Shown: one piece after another, positions 22,142-31,216 of the stretch
Layout: each line of letters opens with the position of its first letter
Position numbering within the stretch: the first letter of the stretch is position 1
Source of the DNA: a virus
Virus record (IMG/VR): IMGVR_UViG_3300036828_000027
Span: 1 to 52,317 of that record
Direction: 5' to 3' (one strand)
DNA: 52,317 bases
Made by a program: the position numbers and the translations under genes
Notes under the pieces: generated by a model
What the model was told of the DNA's origin: nothing
Seen by the model: the letters and a program-made list of their open reading frames with translations, nothing else
Database searches by the model: none

Positions 22142-23532
22142 TGTATGATGGTTTTGATGACAATAATGATTTAGGACCGCAGCCTGGTCCGCAAGAACAA
22201 TTCTTGTCTACTCCTGCTGACATAGCAATATATGGAGGCGCTGCTGGCGGAGGCAAAACATACGCTTTATTGCTTGAGCCCTGTCGTCACATAGATAATC
22301 CTGACTTTGGAGCAGTCATATTCCGACGTGAGGCTGTACAAATAACCAGCGAAGGAGGTTTGTTCGACACTAGCTTCCAAATATACATGCGTATAGACGG
22401 CATACCTCGACAAGCCCCATATCGTATGTGGCATTTCCCTAGTGGTTCTACAATAACGTTCAGTCATCTTCATAACGAATATGATGTAAATGACTGGCAA
22501 GGATCGCAAATACCATTAATTGGTTACGATGAACTTACCCATTTTACAGAGAAACAATTTTGGTATATGCTATCGCGCAATAGATCGATGTGTGGAGTTA
22601 GGCCATACATTCGCGCAACTTGTAATCCTGATGCTGATAGTTGGGTTGCTGACTTGGTGGCTTGGTATATTGATCAAGACACTGGCTATCCTATATCAGA
22701 GCGCAGTGGCGTTATTCGTTACTTTGTCAGGGCTGATGACAAAATGATTTGGGGCGATACGCGCCAGGAGTTGATCAATAAATTCCCTGCGTCTTTGCCT
22801 AAGTCATTTACATTCATTCCAGCTACTCTTGAAGACAACGTTATTATGAATGCGCAAGATCCAGATTATAGAGCTAATTTGGAGATGCTCACTAGAGTTG
22901 AACGTGAACGTCTACTCCACGGTAATTGGAAGATCAAACCTACAGCTGGTTCTTACTTCCCACAAACGTCTATCAATATAATTACTGCTGAGCCTACTGA
23001 TGTAAAGATGTGGGTGCGTCGTTGGGATTTGGCCGCCACAGAACCCAGTGAACTTAATACTTCACCTAGTGCTACAGCATCAGTATTAATGGGACGCAGA
23101 GAGAATGGACGTTTTGTTATTGGTGATGGGATTAATATACGGCGCAATGCTTCTGTGGTGCGTGATATATTGTCTAACACTGCTTCACAGGATCGAAGCA
23201 AGTATAGGCGCGTTACAACAGTCGTGCCACAAGATCCAGGACAGGCTGGAAAAGATCAATCAGCATCTATCATCGCTCATCTCGCCGGCTTCAAGGTTAA
23301 GTCAGTAAGAGAAACAGGGCCCAAAGAAACTAGAGCAGAACCTTTGTCTGCTCAATGGCAAGCAGGGAATATTGACATAGTAGATGGTCCTTGGGTCCGT
23401 GATTACTTGAAGGAAATGGCTGCGTTTCCTGAAGGAGATCACGATGATTATGTTGATGCGAGTAGTGGCGCCTTTCTTGAGTGTGTATCTGGTGCTTCTG
23501 CTTATGAACGTTATTTGGCCTTATCGTCATGA
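22141..23532 (+). CDS. terL: Terminase large subunit
   Basis: A 463-residue packaging motor. Walker A YGGAAGGGKTYAL (about 31-43), Walker B LIGYDELTHF (about 127-136) and a C-terminal RNase H-like nuclease with RRWDLAATE, VPQDPGQAGKDQ and DHDDYVDASSGAF, which supply the acidic metal ligands. It cuts and pumps genomic DNA into the prohead. The start overlaps the upstream gene and the stop overlaps the portal start (ATGA). Confidence 0.95.
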   Translation: MYDGFDDNNDLGPQPGPQEQFLSTPADIAIYGGAAGGGKTYALLLEPCRHIDNPDFGAVIFRREAVQITSEGGLFDTSFQIYMRIDGIPRQAPYRMWHFPSGSTITFSHLHNEYDVNDWQGSQIPLIGYDELTHFTEKQFWYMLSRNRSMCGVRPYIRATCNPDADSWVADLVAWYIDQDTGYPISERSGVIRYFVRADDKMIWGDTRQELINKFPASLPKSFTFIPATLEDNVIMNAQDPDYRANLEMLTRVERERLLHGNWKIKPTAGSYFPQTSINIITAEPTDVKMWVRRWDLAATEPSELNTSPSATASVLMGRRENGRFVIGDGINIRRNASVVRDILSNTASQDRSKYRRVTTVVPQDPGQAGKDQSASIIAHLAGFKVKSVRETGPKETRAEPLSAQWQAGNIDIVDGPWVRDYLKEMAAFPEGDHDDYVDASSGAFLECVSGASAYERYLALSS

Positions 23533-24968
23533 ACATCTCTGTTAGACAAGATGGTTATGCCAATCTATTATCTGGACTAGGTATACCTGGTCGAGATAGA
23601 ACGTCTATGACGTTCCAAACTTCAGGTCTACATGGTCGTGGACTATCTAGATATTGGGCTTCTAGACAATCACTTTATGAACTAACAGATCTATACATTA
23701 CTAGTGGACTAGCACAAAAGATAGTAGACAAACCTGCTGATGACTCCTTCCAAAGAGGCATAGAAATAGAGCAAGATGAAGATGGATTGATGCTTGCTGA
23801 GTATGATCGTTTATCAGTATTGACTAGAATGGCCGATGCTGTTAGATGGTCGCGTCTATATGGTGGCGCTGCTCTTATACTCATAGCGCAAGATGGAGGT
23901 GAGCTTACTGATCCACTTAATTTAGACAATCTAGATATGATCACAGAAATCAAAGTATATGATATCAATAGTATAAGAGGAACTGACAGATACTATACAG
24001 ACAATAATGATCCTGATACATTTGGTAAGATGGAGTTCTATAACATCGCGCCGCCAGAAGGACAGGCTTTTGATATACATGAAACTAGACTAATACCTGT
24101 TCCTGGTGAGCCACTACCACCTCATATGGTATACTTCAATCGTATACATTGGGCTGGTAGATCAGCACTAGAGTCTTGCGCAAAGGATATAGGTCGATAT
24201 GATCGTGCGCTAGATTGGTCAGAAAGACTGCTTGAACGTAAGCAGCAAGCAGTATACAATATGTCTGGTCTTGGCGAGATGATGGCTAATGGAGATGAAA
24301 CATTAGTTGTTAAGCGTATCAATATGGTGGATCAAGTAAGGAGTAATCTGAACTCTGTTGTTGTAGATAAGGATGACGTATATACTGTATTGAGCCCAGG
24401 TATAGATGGCACTCAAGCAGTTCTTGAGGAGTTTAAGACAGCATTAGCGGCATCATCTGGGTTCCAAATAAACATGTTATTTGGCCAATCAACTAAAGGA
24501 CTAAATCAAACTAATGCGGGCGATCTTGAGTCCCATTATGTAATGGTCGCTCATATACAGGAAGTAATTGCTAGACCAGCATTGGAAAAGCTTACATCTA
24601 TACTGTGGCTACAGAAAGAATTGAAGAATAACATACCGGATGATTGGGAGATCAAGTTTAATTCTCTATGGGTGCCTACTGATAAAGAGAATGCTGACAA
24701 AGAACTAGTACAAGCACAAGCAGAGAATATGGAAGTAACGACATTGATGACTTTGGTTAACTCTCAGATTATGACTCCAGAAGAAGTGCGAGAGATTGTT
24801 ATTGAAGAGTATTATGCTGAGTTTGAATTCAGTACAGACTTGCCGACGTTCCCAGAAGAATTGAATTATAGTGCCAATGTAGATGTAACACAGATGGATG
24901 TGCCTATTGACAATGCTGGTGGCAACCCGCCAGGAGCTAATACCACTAATCTACAAACAGGCCAATAA
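23529..24968 (+). CDS. Portal protein (DUF1073 type)
   Basis: A 479-residue protein: GRGLSRYWASRQSLYELTDL, GLAQKIVDKPADDSFQRGIE, ARWSRLYGGAALILI-like text and MLFGQSTKGLNQTNAGDLES are typical of DUF1073 portals. It forms the dodecameric ring at the head-tail vertex. It starts within the terminase stop and is followed by the minor head genes, the usual order. Databases sometimes label this family Acb1-like because of a fused nuclease domain in relatives; I see no such extra domain here. Confidence 0.9.
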   Translation: MNISVRQDGYANLLSGLGIPGRDRTSMTFQTSGLHGRGLSRYWASRQSLYELTDLYITSGLAQKIVDKPADDSFQRGIEIEQDEDGLMLAEYDRLSVLTRMADAVRWSRLYGGAALILIAQDGGELTDPLNLDNLDMITEIKVYDINSIRGTDRYYTDNNDPDTFGKMEFYNIAPPEGQAFDIHETRLIPVPGEPLPPHMVYFNRIHWAGRSALESCAKDIGRYDRALDWSERLLERKQQAVYNMSGLGEMMANGDETLVVKRINMVDQVRSNLNSVVVDKDDVYTVLSPGIDGTQAVLEEFKTALAASSGFQINMLFGQSTKGLNQTNAGDLESHYVMVAHIQEVIARPALEKLTSILWLQKELKNNIPDDWEIKFNSLWVPTDKENADKELVQAQAENMEVTTLMTLVNSQIMTPEEVREIVIEEYYAEFEFSTDLPTFPEELNYSANVDVTQMDVPIDNAGGNPPGANTTNLQTGQ

Positions 24969-25219
24969 TGCCTCCAAGAGGTTTCACTAAACAAGAGTGG
25001 GAAGTTGTAGAAAGAATGGCAACTCCAGAACAAGAACCACTTTTGCAGTTCTTCGCCTATGACCATTTACGCGAAGATTTGAAAGCTATTAGTGCTCCAT
25101 TCGGTATACTTGCTAATGCATTGGTTGATACTTTGCCGCGTAATCCAGAACGCACTACTGCTTTGCGTAAGTTGCTTGAAGCTAAAGACTGTGCAGTAAG
25201 AGCAAAGCTATACGTATGA
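24968..25219 (+). CDS. Small helical-hairpin protein, possible Acb2/Tad1-hairpin relative
   Basis: An 83-residue protein: LLQFFAYDHLREDLKAISAP, then ILANALVDTLPRNPERTTAL and RKLLEAKDCAVRAKLYV. The layout (F-x-Y at the start, a first helix, LPxNPER, then a helix with ALRKLLEAKD) parallels the short phage proteins placed in the Acb2/Tad1-type hairpin group, some of which sequester cyclic nucleotide immune signals. The resemblance is from memory and at motif level only. TAATG coupling to the portal gene and overlap with the gpF-like gene show it is made with the head proteins. Confidence 0.45.
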   Translation: MPPRGFTKQEWEVVERMATPEQEPLLQFFAYDHLREDLKAISAPFGILANALVDTLPRNPERTTALRKLLEAKDCAVRAKLYV

Positions 25220-26076
25220 AACGACGCAAGAAGATTGTTCCGATGAAGTATCCTACTGGTATTGAGTATGAATACCGGCGGAATTTGCGTTGGCTAAATG
25301 CCCAAATGAGAAAGGCAGTCAAACATTACTTACATCCTATTGTAGACAAAGTAACTGCTGAAATTACTGATACGTCTCATCCTGCTGGTGGTCATATTAG
25401 ACAAGATGCTTGGCAAGATGATCTATACAAAGCTATGGATAATATAGCAAAGGATATGGTTAAGCCAACTACAGCAACTATTAAGAGATCATTGTCTGTT
25501 CCTCCTAAAGTGAATTCATACAATAAAGCAGAATGGAAGAAACTGATACGCTCGCAATATGGTGTAAATCCTACTGCTGAAGACCCTGATCTGTATAGAT
25601 CAGTAATGGAACACTGGGCTTTCGACAATGCCAAGTTGATTAAAGATATACCATTGAAGACTATGAAACAAATAAGTGATATGACTACTGAGGCTCTGAT
25701 AAGTGGGCAGACACAAGAGGACTTATCAGACGACATCTACAATATATTTGATGATCGTTTGGACGTTACTGATAGTCGTTGCGATCTTATTGCCAGAGAC
25801 CAAGTAGCAAAACTAAATGGACAATTCACTCGTGAGCGGCAACAAGATATAGGTGTGGACAGCTATACTTGGCGGACAGTAGGAGATGAAAGAGTAAGAG
25901 ACACTCATGCAGAAGTAGATGGGCAAACATTTAGTTGGGATAGCCCGCCAGGAGAAACTGATTTCAATCATCCAGGTGAAGATTATCAATGTCGTTGTTG
26001 GGCAGAACCAGTATTGCCTGAGGCTATGGATTTCCAAGCCTCATTACTAGGCGAAGAAGATATGGTGGATGCATAA
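25216..26076 (+). CDS. Minor head protein (SPP1 gp7 / Mu gpF-like)
   Basis: A 286-residue protein. The C-terminal domain YTWRTVGDERVRDTHAEVDG, followed by a proline-rich turn and HPGEDYQCRCWAEPVL, is the Mu gpF-type signature with its cysteine pair. The helical N-terminal part is typical of portal-associated head morphogenesis proteins. It sits directly after the portal cluster, as in related phages. Confidence 0.9.
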   Translation: MKRRKKIVPMKYPTGIEYEYRRNLRWLNAQMRKAVKHYLHPIVDKVTAEITDTSHPAGGHIRQDAWQDDLYKAMDNIAKDMVKPTTATIKRSLSVPPKVNSYNKAEWKKLIRSQYGVNPTAEDPDLYRSVMEHWAFDNAKLIKDIPLKTMKQISDMTTEALISGQTQEDLSDDIYNIFDDRLDVTDSRCDLIARDQVAKLNGQFTRERQQDIGVDSYTWRTVGDERVRDTHAEVDGQTFSWDSPPGETDFNHPGEDYQCRCWAEPVLPEAMDFQASLLGEEDMVDA

Positions 26077-27168
26077 ATGGTAACACGATATGATGTGATT
26101 GCGGTAAAGGCAGAAGTATCAAAAGAGGGATGGATTAGGGACAGACCTATTATAACAAGGTCTGGTATTTTCGAGTATCGCAGCGCTGACGGAACAATAA
26201 GAAAAGAGTACAGGCCCGACAGTGAAGTATTCTCGGAAGTCAGTCTTGCTACTGCTAATGGGATACCTGTTACTGATAGTCATCGTGGTTTGGTTGATAG
26301 TAAGAATGTTGATGGTATTATTGGAACTGTTACCAGCGCAGGTTCTAAGGAAGATACCAATGTAGTTGCGGACGTAATCATTCATAATCCTTCACGTCTG
26401 GGAGACAAAAGGGAACTGTCGCTTGGTTACGAATGCGATCTAGATGAGACGCCAGGGGAATATAACGGACAGCGATATGATTGTGTACAGAAAAACATAC
26501 AATATAATCATCTTGCTGCCGTAAAGAAAGGGCGTGCCGGTAATGCCAGATTAAGACTTGACTCTAACGATGCCATTATTGGCACCTTTGAAATGGAGAC
26601 ACTAATGACTGAGCCAACAACTAATCTTGTCGTTGTTCGACTGGATGGCATTGACTATAAGGCTTCGCCAGAGGTCAACAATGCTTATACTAAAGGTCAA
26701 GAAGCTCTCGCTGCTCTACAGAAGAGATTTGATACTGTAGAGGCAGAGCGTGACACTCTCAAGACTACCGCTGCAAACTTTGATAAGCTTATCAAAGAGG
26801 CCAAAGAGACTGGCAGGGCAGTAGTCAAAGTTAGACTTGACCTAGAAGATGTTGCTAGGCAGCACAAAGTTAAGTTTGATGATGATGATACTGACCAAGT
26901 AATCAAGGTTGCTGTTCTGACCAAGCTGCGGCCAGAGCTTAAGTTGGATGGTAAGTCTGAAGCATATATTGATTCTGCTTACGATCTAACTCTGGAAGCC
27001 AATAAAGATAAGACCAAGAAAGTAACAGATCAACTTTCTAGGTTTGACAGAGCGCCAGGAGGAAGTGATAACGTTGAGACGATTGGCGCTGCTAATTCTG
27101 CTAGGGCAAGATATATTGCTCGTTTGCGAGGCGAAAAGCCTGAAGATGGCGGCGGCAAAGCCGCATAA
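26077..27168 (+). CDS. DUF2213 prohead protease-like protein with scaffold-like C-terminus
   Basis: A 363-residue protein. Residues about 20-165 match DUF2213 (DGTIRKEYRPDSEVFSEVSL, GIPVTDSHRG, ELSLGYECDLDETPGEYNGQ, NHLAAVKKGRAGNARLRLD), thought to be a capsid maturation protease. From about 185 on there is an extended charged coiled coil (KGQEALAALQKRFDTVEAER), as in scaffolding proteins, and a flexible tail. The adjacent ATG directly follows the previous stop. Protease plus scaffold in one chain is common in this head type. Confidence 0.85.
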   Translation: MVTRYDVIAVKAEVSKEGWIRDRPIITRSGIFEYRSADGTIRKEYRPDSEVFSEVSLATANGIPVTDSHRGLVDSKNVDGIIGTVTSAGSKEDTNVVADVIIHNPSRLGDKRELSLGYECDLDETPGEYNGQRYDCVQKNIQYNHLAAVKKGRAGNARLRLDSNDAIIGTFEMETLMTEPTTNLVVVRLDGIDYKASPEVNNAYTKGQEALAALQKRFDTVEAERDTLKTTAANFDKLIKEAKETGRAVVKVRLDLEDVARQHKVKFDDDDTDQVIKVAVLTKLRPELKLDGKSEAYIDSAYDLTLEANKDKTKKVTDQLSRFDRAPGGSDNVETIGAANSARARYIARLRGEKPEDGGGKAA

Positions 27169-27198
27169 CTAAGTTATAGTTTGGAAAGGACTAAGCAA

Positions 27199-27729
27199 AT
27201 GAGCGATACTCGGCGTGATGATCGTGGCGTTGAGCAGCAAGTCTATCAGCCATATGACTCTGCTTTCTTCTTCTCTGTTGGCTTCCCTGGCATGAAATCT
27301 ACTGCCATGGACGACAATGTTGAAAGTTGGCCCGCAGGTGCGGATTGTGAATTTGGAACTATAGTTACAAAGACTGTTGGCCCAACTGGTTCTCTACTTG
27401 TAGAAAGTGGAGGTGCTGGGGATGTTGCTGGTGCTGCTGTACATGATCATATTGTTGCTACGTATGGTCATTATACTCAAGGAATGGCAGTATCAGTAAT
27501 GACTCGTGGCCGTCTTTGGATGGCAGTTGATGGAACTGGTGCTGGCATTACTTATGGTCTACCAGTTAGCTTCAATCCTGCTAATGGCAAGGTTGCTGCT
27601 ACTGGAACTGCAGTTCCAAACTCATCGTTCCGTGGAATGGTGAATGGGTTCTATAATATGATTGATGGCTCTACCATTAGTATTGCGGAAATCGAGCTAC
27701 ATTATCCCTTTGCTGTAGCTGGACCCTAA
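27199..27729 (+). CDS. Head decoration / capsid cement-like protein
   Basis: A 176-residue protein (MSDTRRDDRGVEQQVYQPYD...), beta-rich and glycine-rich (GTIVTKTVGPTGSLLVESGG, YTQGMAVSVMTRGRLWMAVD), like DUF2190-type cement proteins encoded just before the major capsid gene. GGAAAGGAC before the ATG at 27199; the in-frame TTG at 27181 contains that site and is not used. Confidence 0.7.
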   Translation: MSDTRRDDRGVEQQVYQPYDSAFFFSVGFPGMKSTAMDDNVESWPAGADCEFGTIVTKTVGPTGSLLVESGGAGDVAGAAVHDHIVATYGHYTQGMAVSVMTRGRLWMAVDGTGAGITYGLPVSFNPANGKVAATGTAVPNSSFRGMVNGFYNMIDGSTISIAEIELHYPFAVAGP

Positions 27730-27761
27730 TCCCATTCACTCAAGTCTAAAGGAATACTACA

Positions 27762-28748
27762 ATGCCAGAGCATCTCCACTACGATGAAGCTGATATGCCT
27801 CCTATCTTGGCATTCATCGAACGAAACTTCAGGGAGGATCAAGTAGAAGTTACTGTTGCTGGTATCTGGCTAGCACGACAGCTTGACTATATTAAATCGC
27901 GAACGTATGATCGTTTGCGTCCAGGAATGAATGCTGACAGACTAGTTCCTGACGATACTAGCACGCCAGAATGGGTCGAGACTATTACCATTCGTGCATT
28001 TGATATGGTTGGAATGGCCAAGGTTATATCCAACTATGCAGATGATCTCCCGCGCGCGGACGTGGCAGGCATTGCCAAGACTGTTCAAGTAAAGACACTT
28101 GGCGATAGCTATGGCTATAATGTAAACGAATTGCGCGCCAGTAGAGCCACTGGTATTGGTCTGGATACTCGCAAGGCGGATGCTGCAAGGCGAGCAATGG
28201 ATCTTAAGATTGCTAGTATTAAGTTGAAGGGCGACCCTGACTTTAACTTGTTTGGATTGTTTACTCATCCTAATATTCCTGAGTATGTCTTTCCGCATCC
28301 TGGAGATTGGACTGCGCTGACTGGTGATCAAATCTATGAGAACCTTGTTGGTCTAGTCTCTGCTTATTCTATGCAGAACCTGGGCATCCATATTGCTAAC
28401 TTCTTGGAATTGGCAACTAAAGCATACGTGGCTGCCACATCCAAATTCGTTACCGGGCCAGGAGGTTTGCCCATATCTGCTCTGAGTTTGTTTTCTGCTA
28501 ACTTCCCTGGTGTGACAGTAGAGCATATTTGGGAATGCACTAATGCAGGGCAAGACGTAAATGCTGGTAAAGATGTTGCTTTGCTCTATGAGCGCGACAT
28601 CGGTAATCTTGCACACGAGTTTGTAATGCCATTCTCGCAGTTGCCGCCTGATGCGCGCAATCTAGAAATCGTCACCGATTGCCTCGCGCGTAGTGGTGGT
28701 GTTCAGGTTTACTATCCTTTGGCTTTGCTGAAGGGCTATACAACCTAA
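27762..28748 (+). CDS. Major capsid protein (DUF2184 type)
   Basis: A 328-residue protein of the DUF2184 capsid family, presumably HK97-fold: VEVTVAGIWLARQLDYIKSR, TPEWVETITIRAFDMVGMAK, KADAARRAMDLKIASIKLKG, GLFTHPNIPEY and the C-terminal RSGGVQVYYPLALLKGYTT. Forms the shell. It has a leader gap of 32 bases after the cement gene. Confidence 0.9.
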   Translation: MPEHLHYDEADMPPILAFIERNFREDQVEVTVAGIWLARQLDYIKSRTYDRLRPGMNADRLVPDDTSTPEWVETITIRAFDMVGMAKVISNYADDLPRADVAGIAKTVQVKTLGDSYGYNVNELRASRATGIGLDTRKADAARRAMDLKIASIKLKGDPDFNLFGLFTHPNIPEYVFPHPGDWTALTGDQIYENLVGLVSAYSMQNLGIHIANFLELATKAYVAATSKFVTGPGGLPISALSLFSANFPGVTVEHIWECTNAGQDVNAGKDVALLYERDIGNLAHEFVMPFSQLPPDARNLEIVTDCLARSGGVQVYYPLALLKGYTT

Positions 28749-28960
28749 TGGCTGTTGTGGTAAACAACAGCGTTAGAGCAATAACTATAATTGATGTTCT
28801 ACTCACGCCTGGAATACAAACTGAAATAAAGGATGAATACCTAGATCATCCTGGCGTTCAGAAACTATTCAAGGAAGTGACTGAACACAATGTGCCTGTG
28901 CTAGTAATTGTTGAGGAGAAACAGCCACAAGAGCATGAGCTTTTGGCCAAAGCTCAATAG
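28748..28960 (+). CDS. Small protein following the capsid gene
   Basis: A 70-residue protein (MAVVVNNSVRAITIIDVLLT...), TAATG-coupled to the capsid gene. It may be a head-associated or connector accessory protein by position. No family recognised. Confidence 0.6.
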   Translation: MAVVVNNSVRAITIIDVLLTPGIQTEIKDEYLDHPGVQKLFKEVTEHNVPVLVIVEEKQPQEHELLAKAQ

Positions 28961-28992
28961 TAAATCCGTCATGATGGAAAGGACTAAGTGTA

Positions 28993-29538
28993 ATGCCGAC
29001 ATCTACACCTGCTTTGATTGTTACTGGTATTGGTAGTGGTGGACCTGACAATAGTTTGCCTGGAACTCCGCCTGGTATTTGGGGTGGTGGGTCGCCTCCT
29101 ATGATTGATAATACTTTGCCGCCACCTCCAGGCATTTGGCCGCCTCCAGTAGAGATTTGGCCGCCAGTTGCTTTGCCGCCGGATTATCCAATGCCACCTG
29201 GTAGCATTTGGCCTCCAGTAGTTGGTCATCCTTTGCCACCAGTTCCTGGTCGTCCAGATCAAGGTTTGCCACCCGCTCCTGGTCGTCCAGATCAGGGATT
29301 GCCGCCTGCTCCTGGTCGTCCAGGTCAGGGCTTGCCAAGTCAGAAATACTTGGTTGCCATTGTTGCGGCAAGTGCTGCTGGTGGACTTAAAGTAATTGGC
29401 TATACTGTAGTAGACCCAAGCCTTGATGTTGGGATGCCTTTGCCTCCTGGCGTTACTCATCCTATCGCTCCTGGCGGTGGTGGTTCTCCTACTCAGCCAA
29501 TTGATCCGGGCGGACAGCCTACGCCGACACGTCGCTAA
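28993..29538 (+). CDS. Proline-rich repeat protein
   Basis: A 181-residue protein. Residues 17-115 are proline/glycine repeats (PGIWPPP, then PGRPDQGLPPA three times), followed by a short folded segment (QKYLVAIVAASAAGGLKVIG, YTVVDPSLDVGMPLPPG). Such proteins occur after capsid genes in proteobacterial phages, and the final segment (KxxVxxxxxxGxxxxxYxVVDPSLDVGxPLPP) is the conserved part. Possibly a capsid-exposed or decoration fibre; function unproven. GGAAAGGACTAAG precedes the ATG, the same site as in the cement gene. Confidence 0.7.
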   Translation: MPTSTPALIVTGIGSGGPDNSLPGTPPGIWGGGSPPMIDNTLPPPPGIWPPPVEIWPPVALPPDYPMPPGSIWPPVVGHPLPPVPGRPDQGLPPAPGRPDQGLPPAPGRPGQGLPSQKYLVAIVAASAAGGLKVIGYTVVDPSLDVGMPLPPGVTHPIAPGGGGSPTQPIDPGGQPTPTRR

Positions 29539-29545
29539 TACAAAG

Positions 29546-29580
29546 CTATACGGTGGGTCTAGTATAGATCCACCGTATAG
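29546..29580 (+). promoter_or_regulatory. Strong hairpin before the PEP-CTERM gene
   Basis: CTATACGGTGG (29546-29556) and CCACCGTATAG (29570-29580), an 11-bp perfect stem with a 13-base loop, five bases after the preceding stop. TTATCC follows, so it is a poor intrinsic terminator. It may partly insulate the next gene or protect the capsid transcript end. Confidence 0.6.
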
Positions 29581-29607
29581 TTATCCGGCTGTAACCTGGA
29601 GGGAGAT

Positions 29608-30255
29608 ATGAAGAAGCTAGCAGCTATCATCGTCGCAGGAGCATTGTTCTTTCCTGCTGTTGCCTTTGCTATTCCTATCATTCAGTTTGCTCAGACCAGT
29701 AATAACAATACTATTACTGCAACAGCGAATGCTGGTGATACGGCAACTACAATTGCTGGAACCGATGTTGCAATAAATGTAGCACAAGATCTTGGAGGCA
29801 CTCTTGGTGCTGCATTCCTAGATTTGACTGCTACTAGTGTTGACAGTGCTGTAGCGGTTGGCACTGGTGCTGTCCAACACTATAATGGATCGTTCTCAGT
29901 CTTTACTGGTGCCGGTATGACTGGAGTTAATCTCCTGTCAGGAATGTTTACTGATGCCGCTCTTGGCGTTGGTGGTGCGCTTACTCTCGCTATTGGCGCG
30001 CCTCCTGATTTGCTTCACTTGACTTCTGCTCTAATTTCTGCGTCTCAATTGGTCAATCCTGATGCAGCTGCGTTTAGTTTGACCAATGTGCTGCCGCCGA
30101 TCTCTATTGTCGGATCAACTATTGATAGCTTCACAGCTACAGTATCCGGCAATGTATCGTCGTCAGTCGCTGCTGTTCCTGAGCCCGCTCCTATTGCTAT
30201 ACTTGGGATGGGGCTTATTGGTCTTGGAATGCTTCGTATCCGGCGCCAGGAGTAA
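29608..30255 (+). CDS. Secreted protein with PEP-CTERM sorting signal
   Basis: A 215-residue protein. It has an N-terminal signal peptide (MKKLAAIIVAGALFFPAVAF, then A), a threonine/serine/alanine-rich beta-type body, and a textbook C-terminus: VPEP at 193-196, the hydrophobic APIAILGMGLIGLGML, and basic RIRRQE at the end. PEP-CTERM tails are cut by exosortases during export to the surface of EPS-producing Gram-negative bacteria. The gene is on the phage strand between capsid and neck genes, has GGAGGG before the ATG, and ends in a GCCAGGAG octamer (30245-30252), so it is not an assembly error. Its role is unknown. Confidence 0.85.
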   Translation: MKKLAAIIVAGALFFPAVAFAIPIIQFAQTSNNNTITATANAGDTATTIAGTDVAINVAQDLGGTLGAAFLDLTATSVDSAVAVGTGAVQHYNGSFSVFTGAGMTGVNLLSGMFTDAALGVGGALTLAIGAPPDLLHLTSALISASQLVNPDAAAFSLTNVLPPISIVGSTIDSFTATVSGNVSSSVAAVPEPAPIAILGMGLIGLGMLRIRRQE

Positions 30256-30263
30256 CACTACCA

Positions 30264-30776
30264 GTGTCTGATGTAAAGACACTTCCGCAAGAACCTCCAC
30301 ATTGGACAAATGTGGAGGCACTCTTGCAATTATTCTATCCGCAATTCTTTGACGAAACTAATCCAGACTATGTTGATCCAACTATACTGTTACAGCTGGC
30401 GACATTGGCTGAAGAGTCACGACCGTGGTGTCTTCCTCCTGGCCAGCAAGACTTAGCACAAGCAGCATTTACTGCATATTTAGTCTCGTTGCGTAATGAA
30501 ACTAGTTCTGGTGTTACTCAAGTTCCAACGATAGGCCCAATATCATCTGAAAAGGAAGGTGATATTGCAGTAACATATGCTGCGACTACTACAAATACAC
30601 AATCCGGTATGTCACAAAGACCACCATCCGATGCTTGGGATACTTGGAATAGATTGTATATGCGTTGCGCTAAAGGTTCAATCCTAACTCGTTTTGGTGA
30701 TCCTTGCAGATCCTCGCAAGCATTAACTGATTACATTAATCCATTAGCAATGAATGTTTGGTATCCGATATGGTAG
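30264..30776 (+). CDS. Head-tail adaptor-like protein (DUF4054 type)
   Basis: A 170-residue protein with a GTG start; AGGAG of the GCCAGGAG octamer lies 11 bases upstream. LLQLFYPQFFDETNPDYVDP...CLPPGQQDLAQAAFTAYLVS and DAWDTWNRLYMRCA are typical of the DUF4054 adaptor proteins that bind below the portal. It overlaps the following gene by seven bases. Confidence 0.7.
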   Translation: MSDVKTLPQEPPHWTNVEALLQLFYPQFFDETNPDYVDPTILLQLATLAEESRPWCLPPGQQDLAQAAFTAYLVSLRNETSSGVTQVPTIGPISSEKEGDIAVTYAATTTNTQSGMSQRPPSDAWDTWNRLYMRCAKGSILTRFGDPCRSSQALTDYINPLAMNVWYPIW

Positions 30777-31216
30777 CATTTAAAGATAAAGATATGGGAT
30801 GGAAGAAGATAGAATTGAATATGAAACAATTGAAAGGACGCAGAGTCAAAGTTGGTATTATGGGTAACGAAAGTGTTGAAGGCACATCCGTTATTGACTA
30901 TGCTATTTATAATGAGTTTGGCACTCGCAGTATACCTAGTCGGCCTTTCATGGCTACAACTGCTGATAGATATAGAGATCAGACGGTTAAATTTGCTGAG
31001 AACGTGGTTGGAAATATAATTGATCTAAAGTATACTGTAGATATTGGATTGGCTAGACTTGGCGCGTTCTATCAATCTAAAGTTCAGCAAACAATACGAG
31101 ATGCTAAGGAATGGGCTGTCCCTAATGATCCCAAAACTATAGCTGCGAAAGGTTCTAGTTCTCCATTGATTGATACTGGTCGTATGGTTGGCTCAGTAAG
31201 GTATGAAGTAGAATGA
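30770..31216 (+). CDS. Neck / tail-completion-like protein
   Basis: A 148-residue protein (MVAFKDKDMGWKKIELNMKQ). VKVGIMG, SVIDYAIYNEFGTRSIPSRP and FMATT are the conserved elements of HK97 gp10-like or virion-morphogenesis tail-completion proteins (VGI...A...EFGT...IPxRPF). The start at 30770 overlaps the preceding stop. It connects head and tail. Confidence 0.75.
   Translation: MVAFKDKDMGWKKIELNMKQLKGRRVKVGIMGNESVEGTSVIDYAIYNEFGTRSIPSRPFMATTADRYRDQTVKFAENVVGNIIDLKYTVDIGLARLGAFYQSKVQQTIRDAKEWAVPNDPKTIAAKGSSSPLIDTGRMVGSVRYEVE

Noticed and set aside
28984-29460. Minus-strand frames opposite the proline-rich gene
   Set aside because: Repetitive WTTR/WRPN text is the antisense of proline-glycine repeats; no ribosome-binding site.
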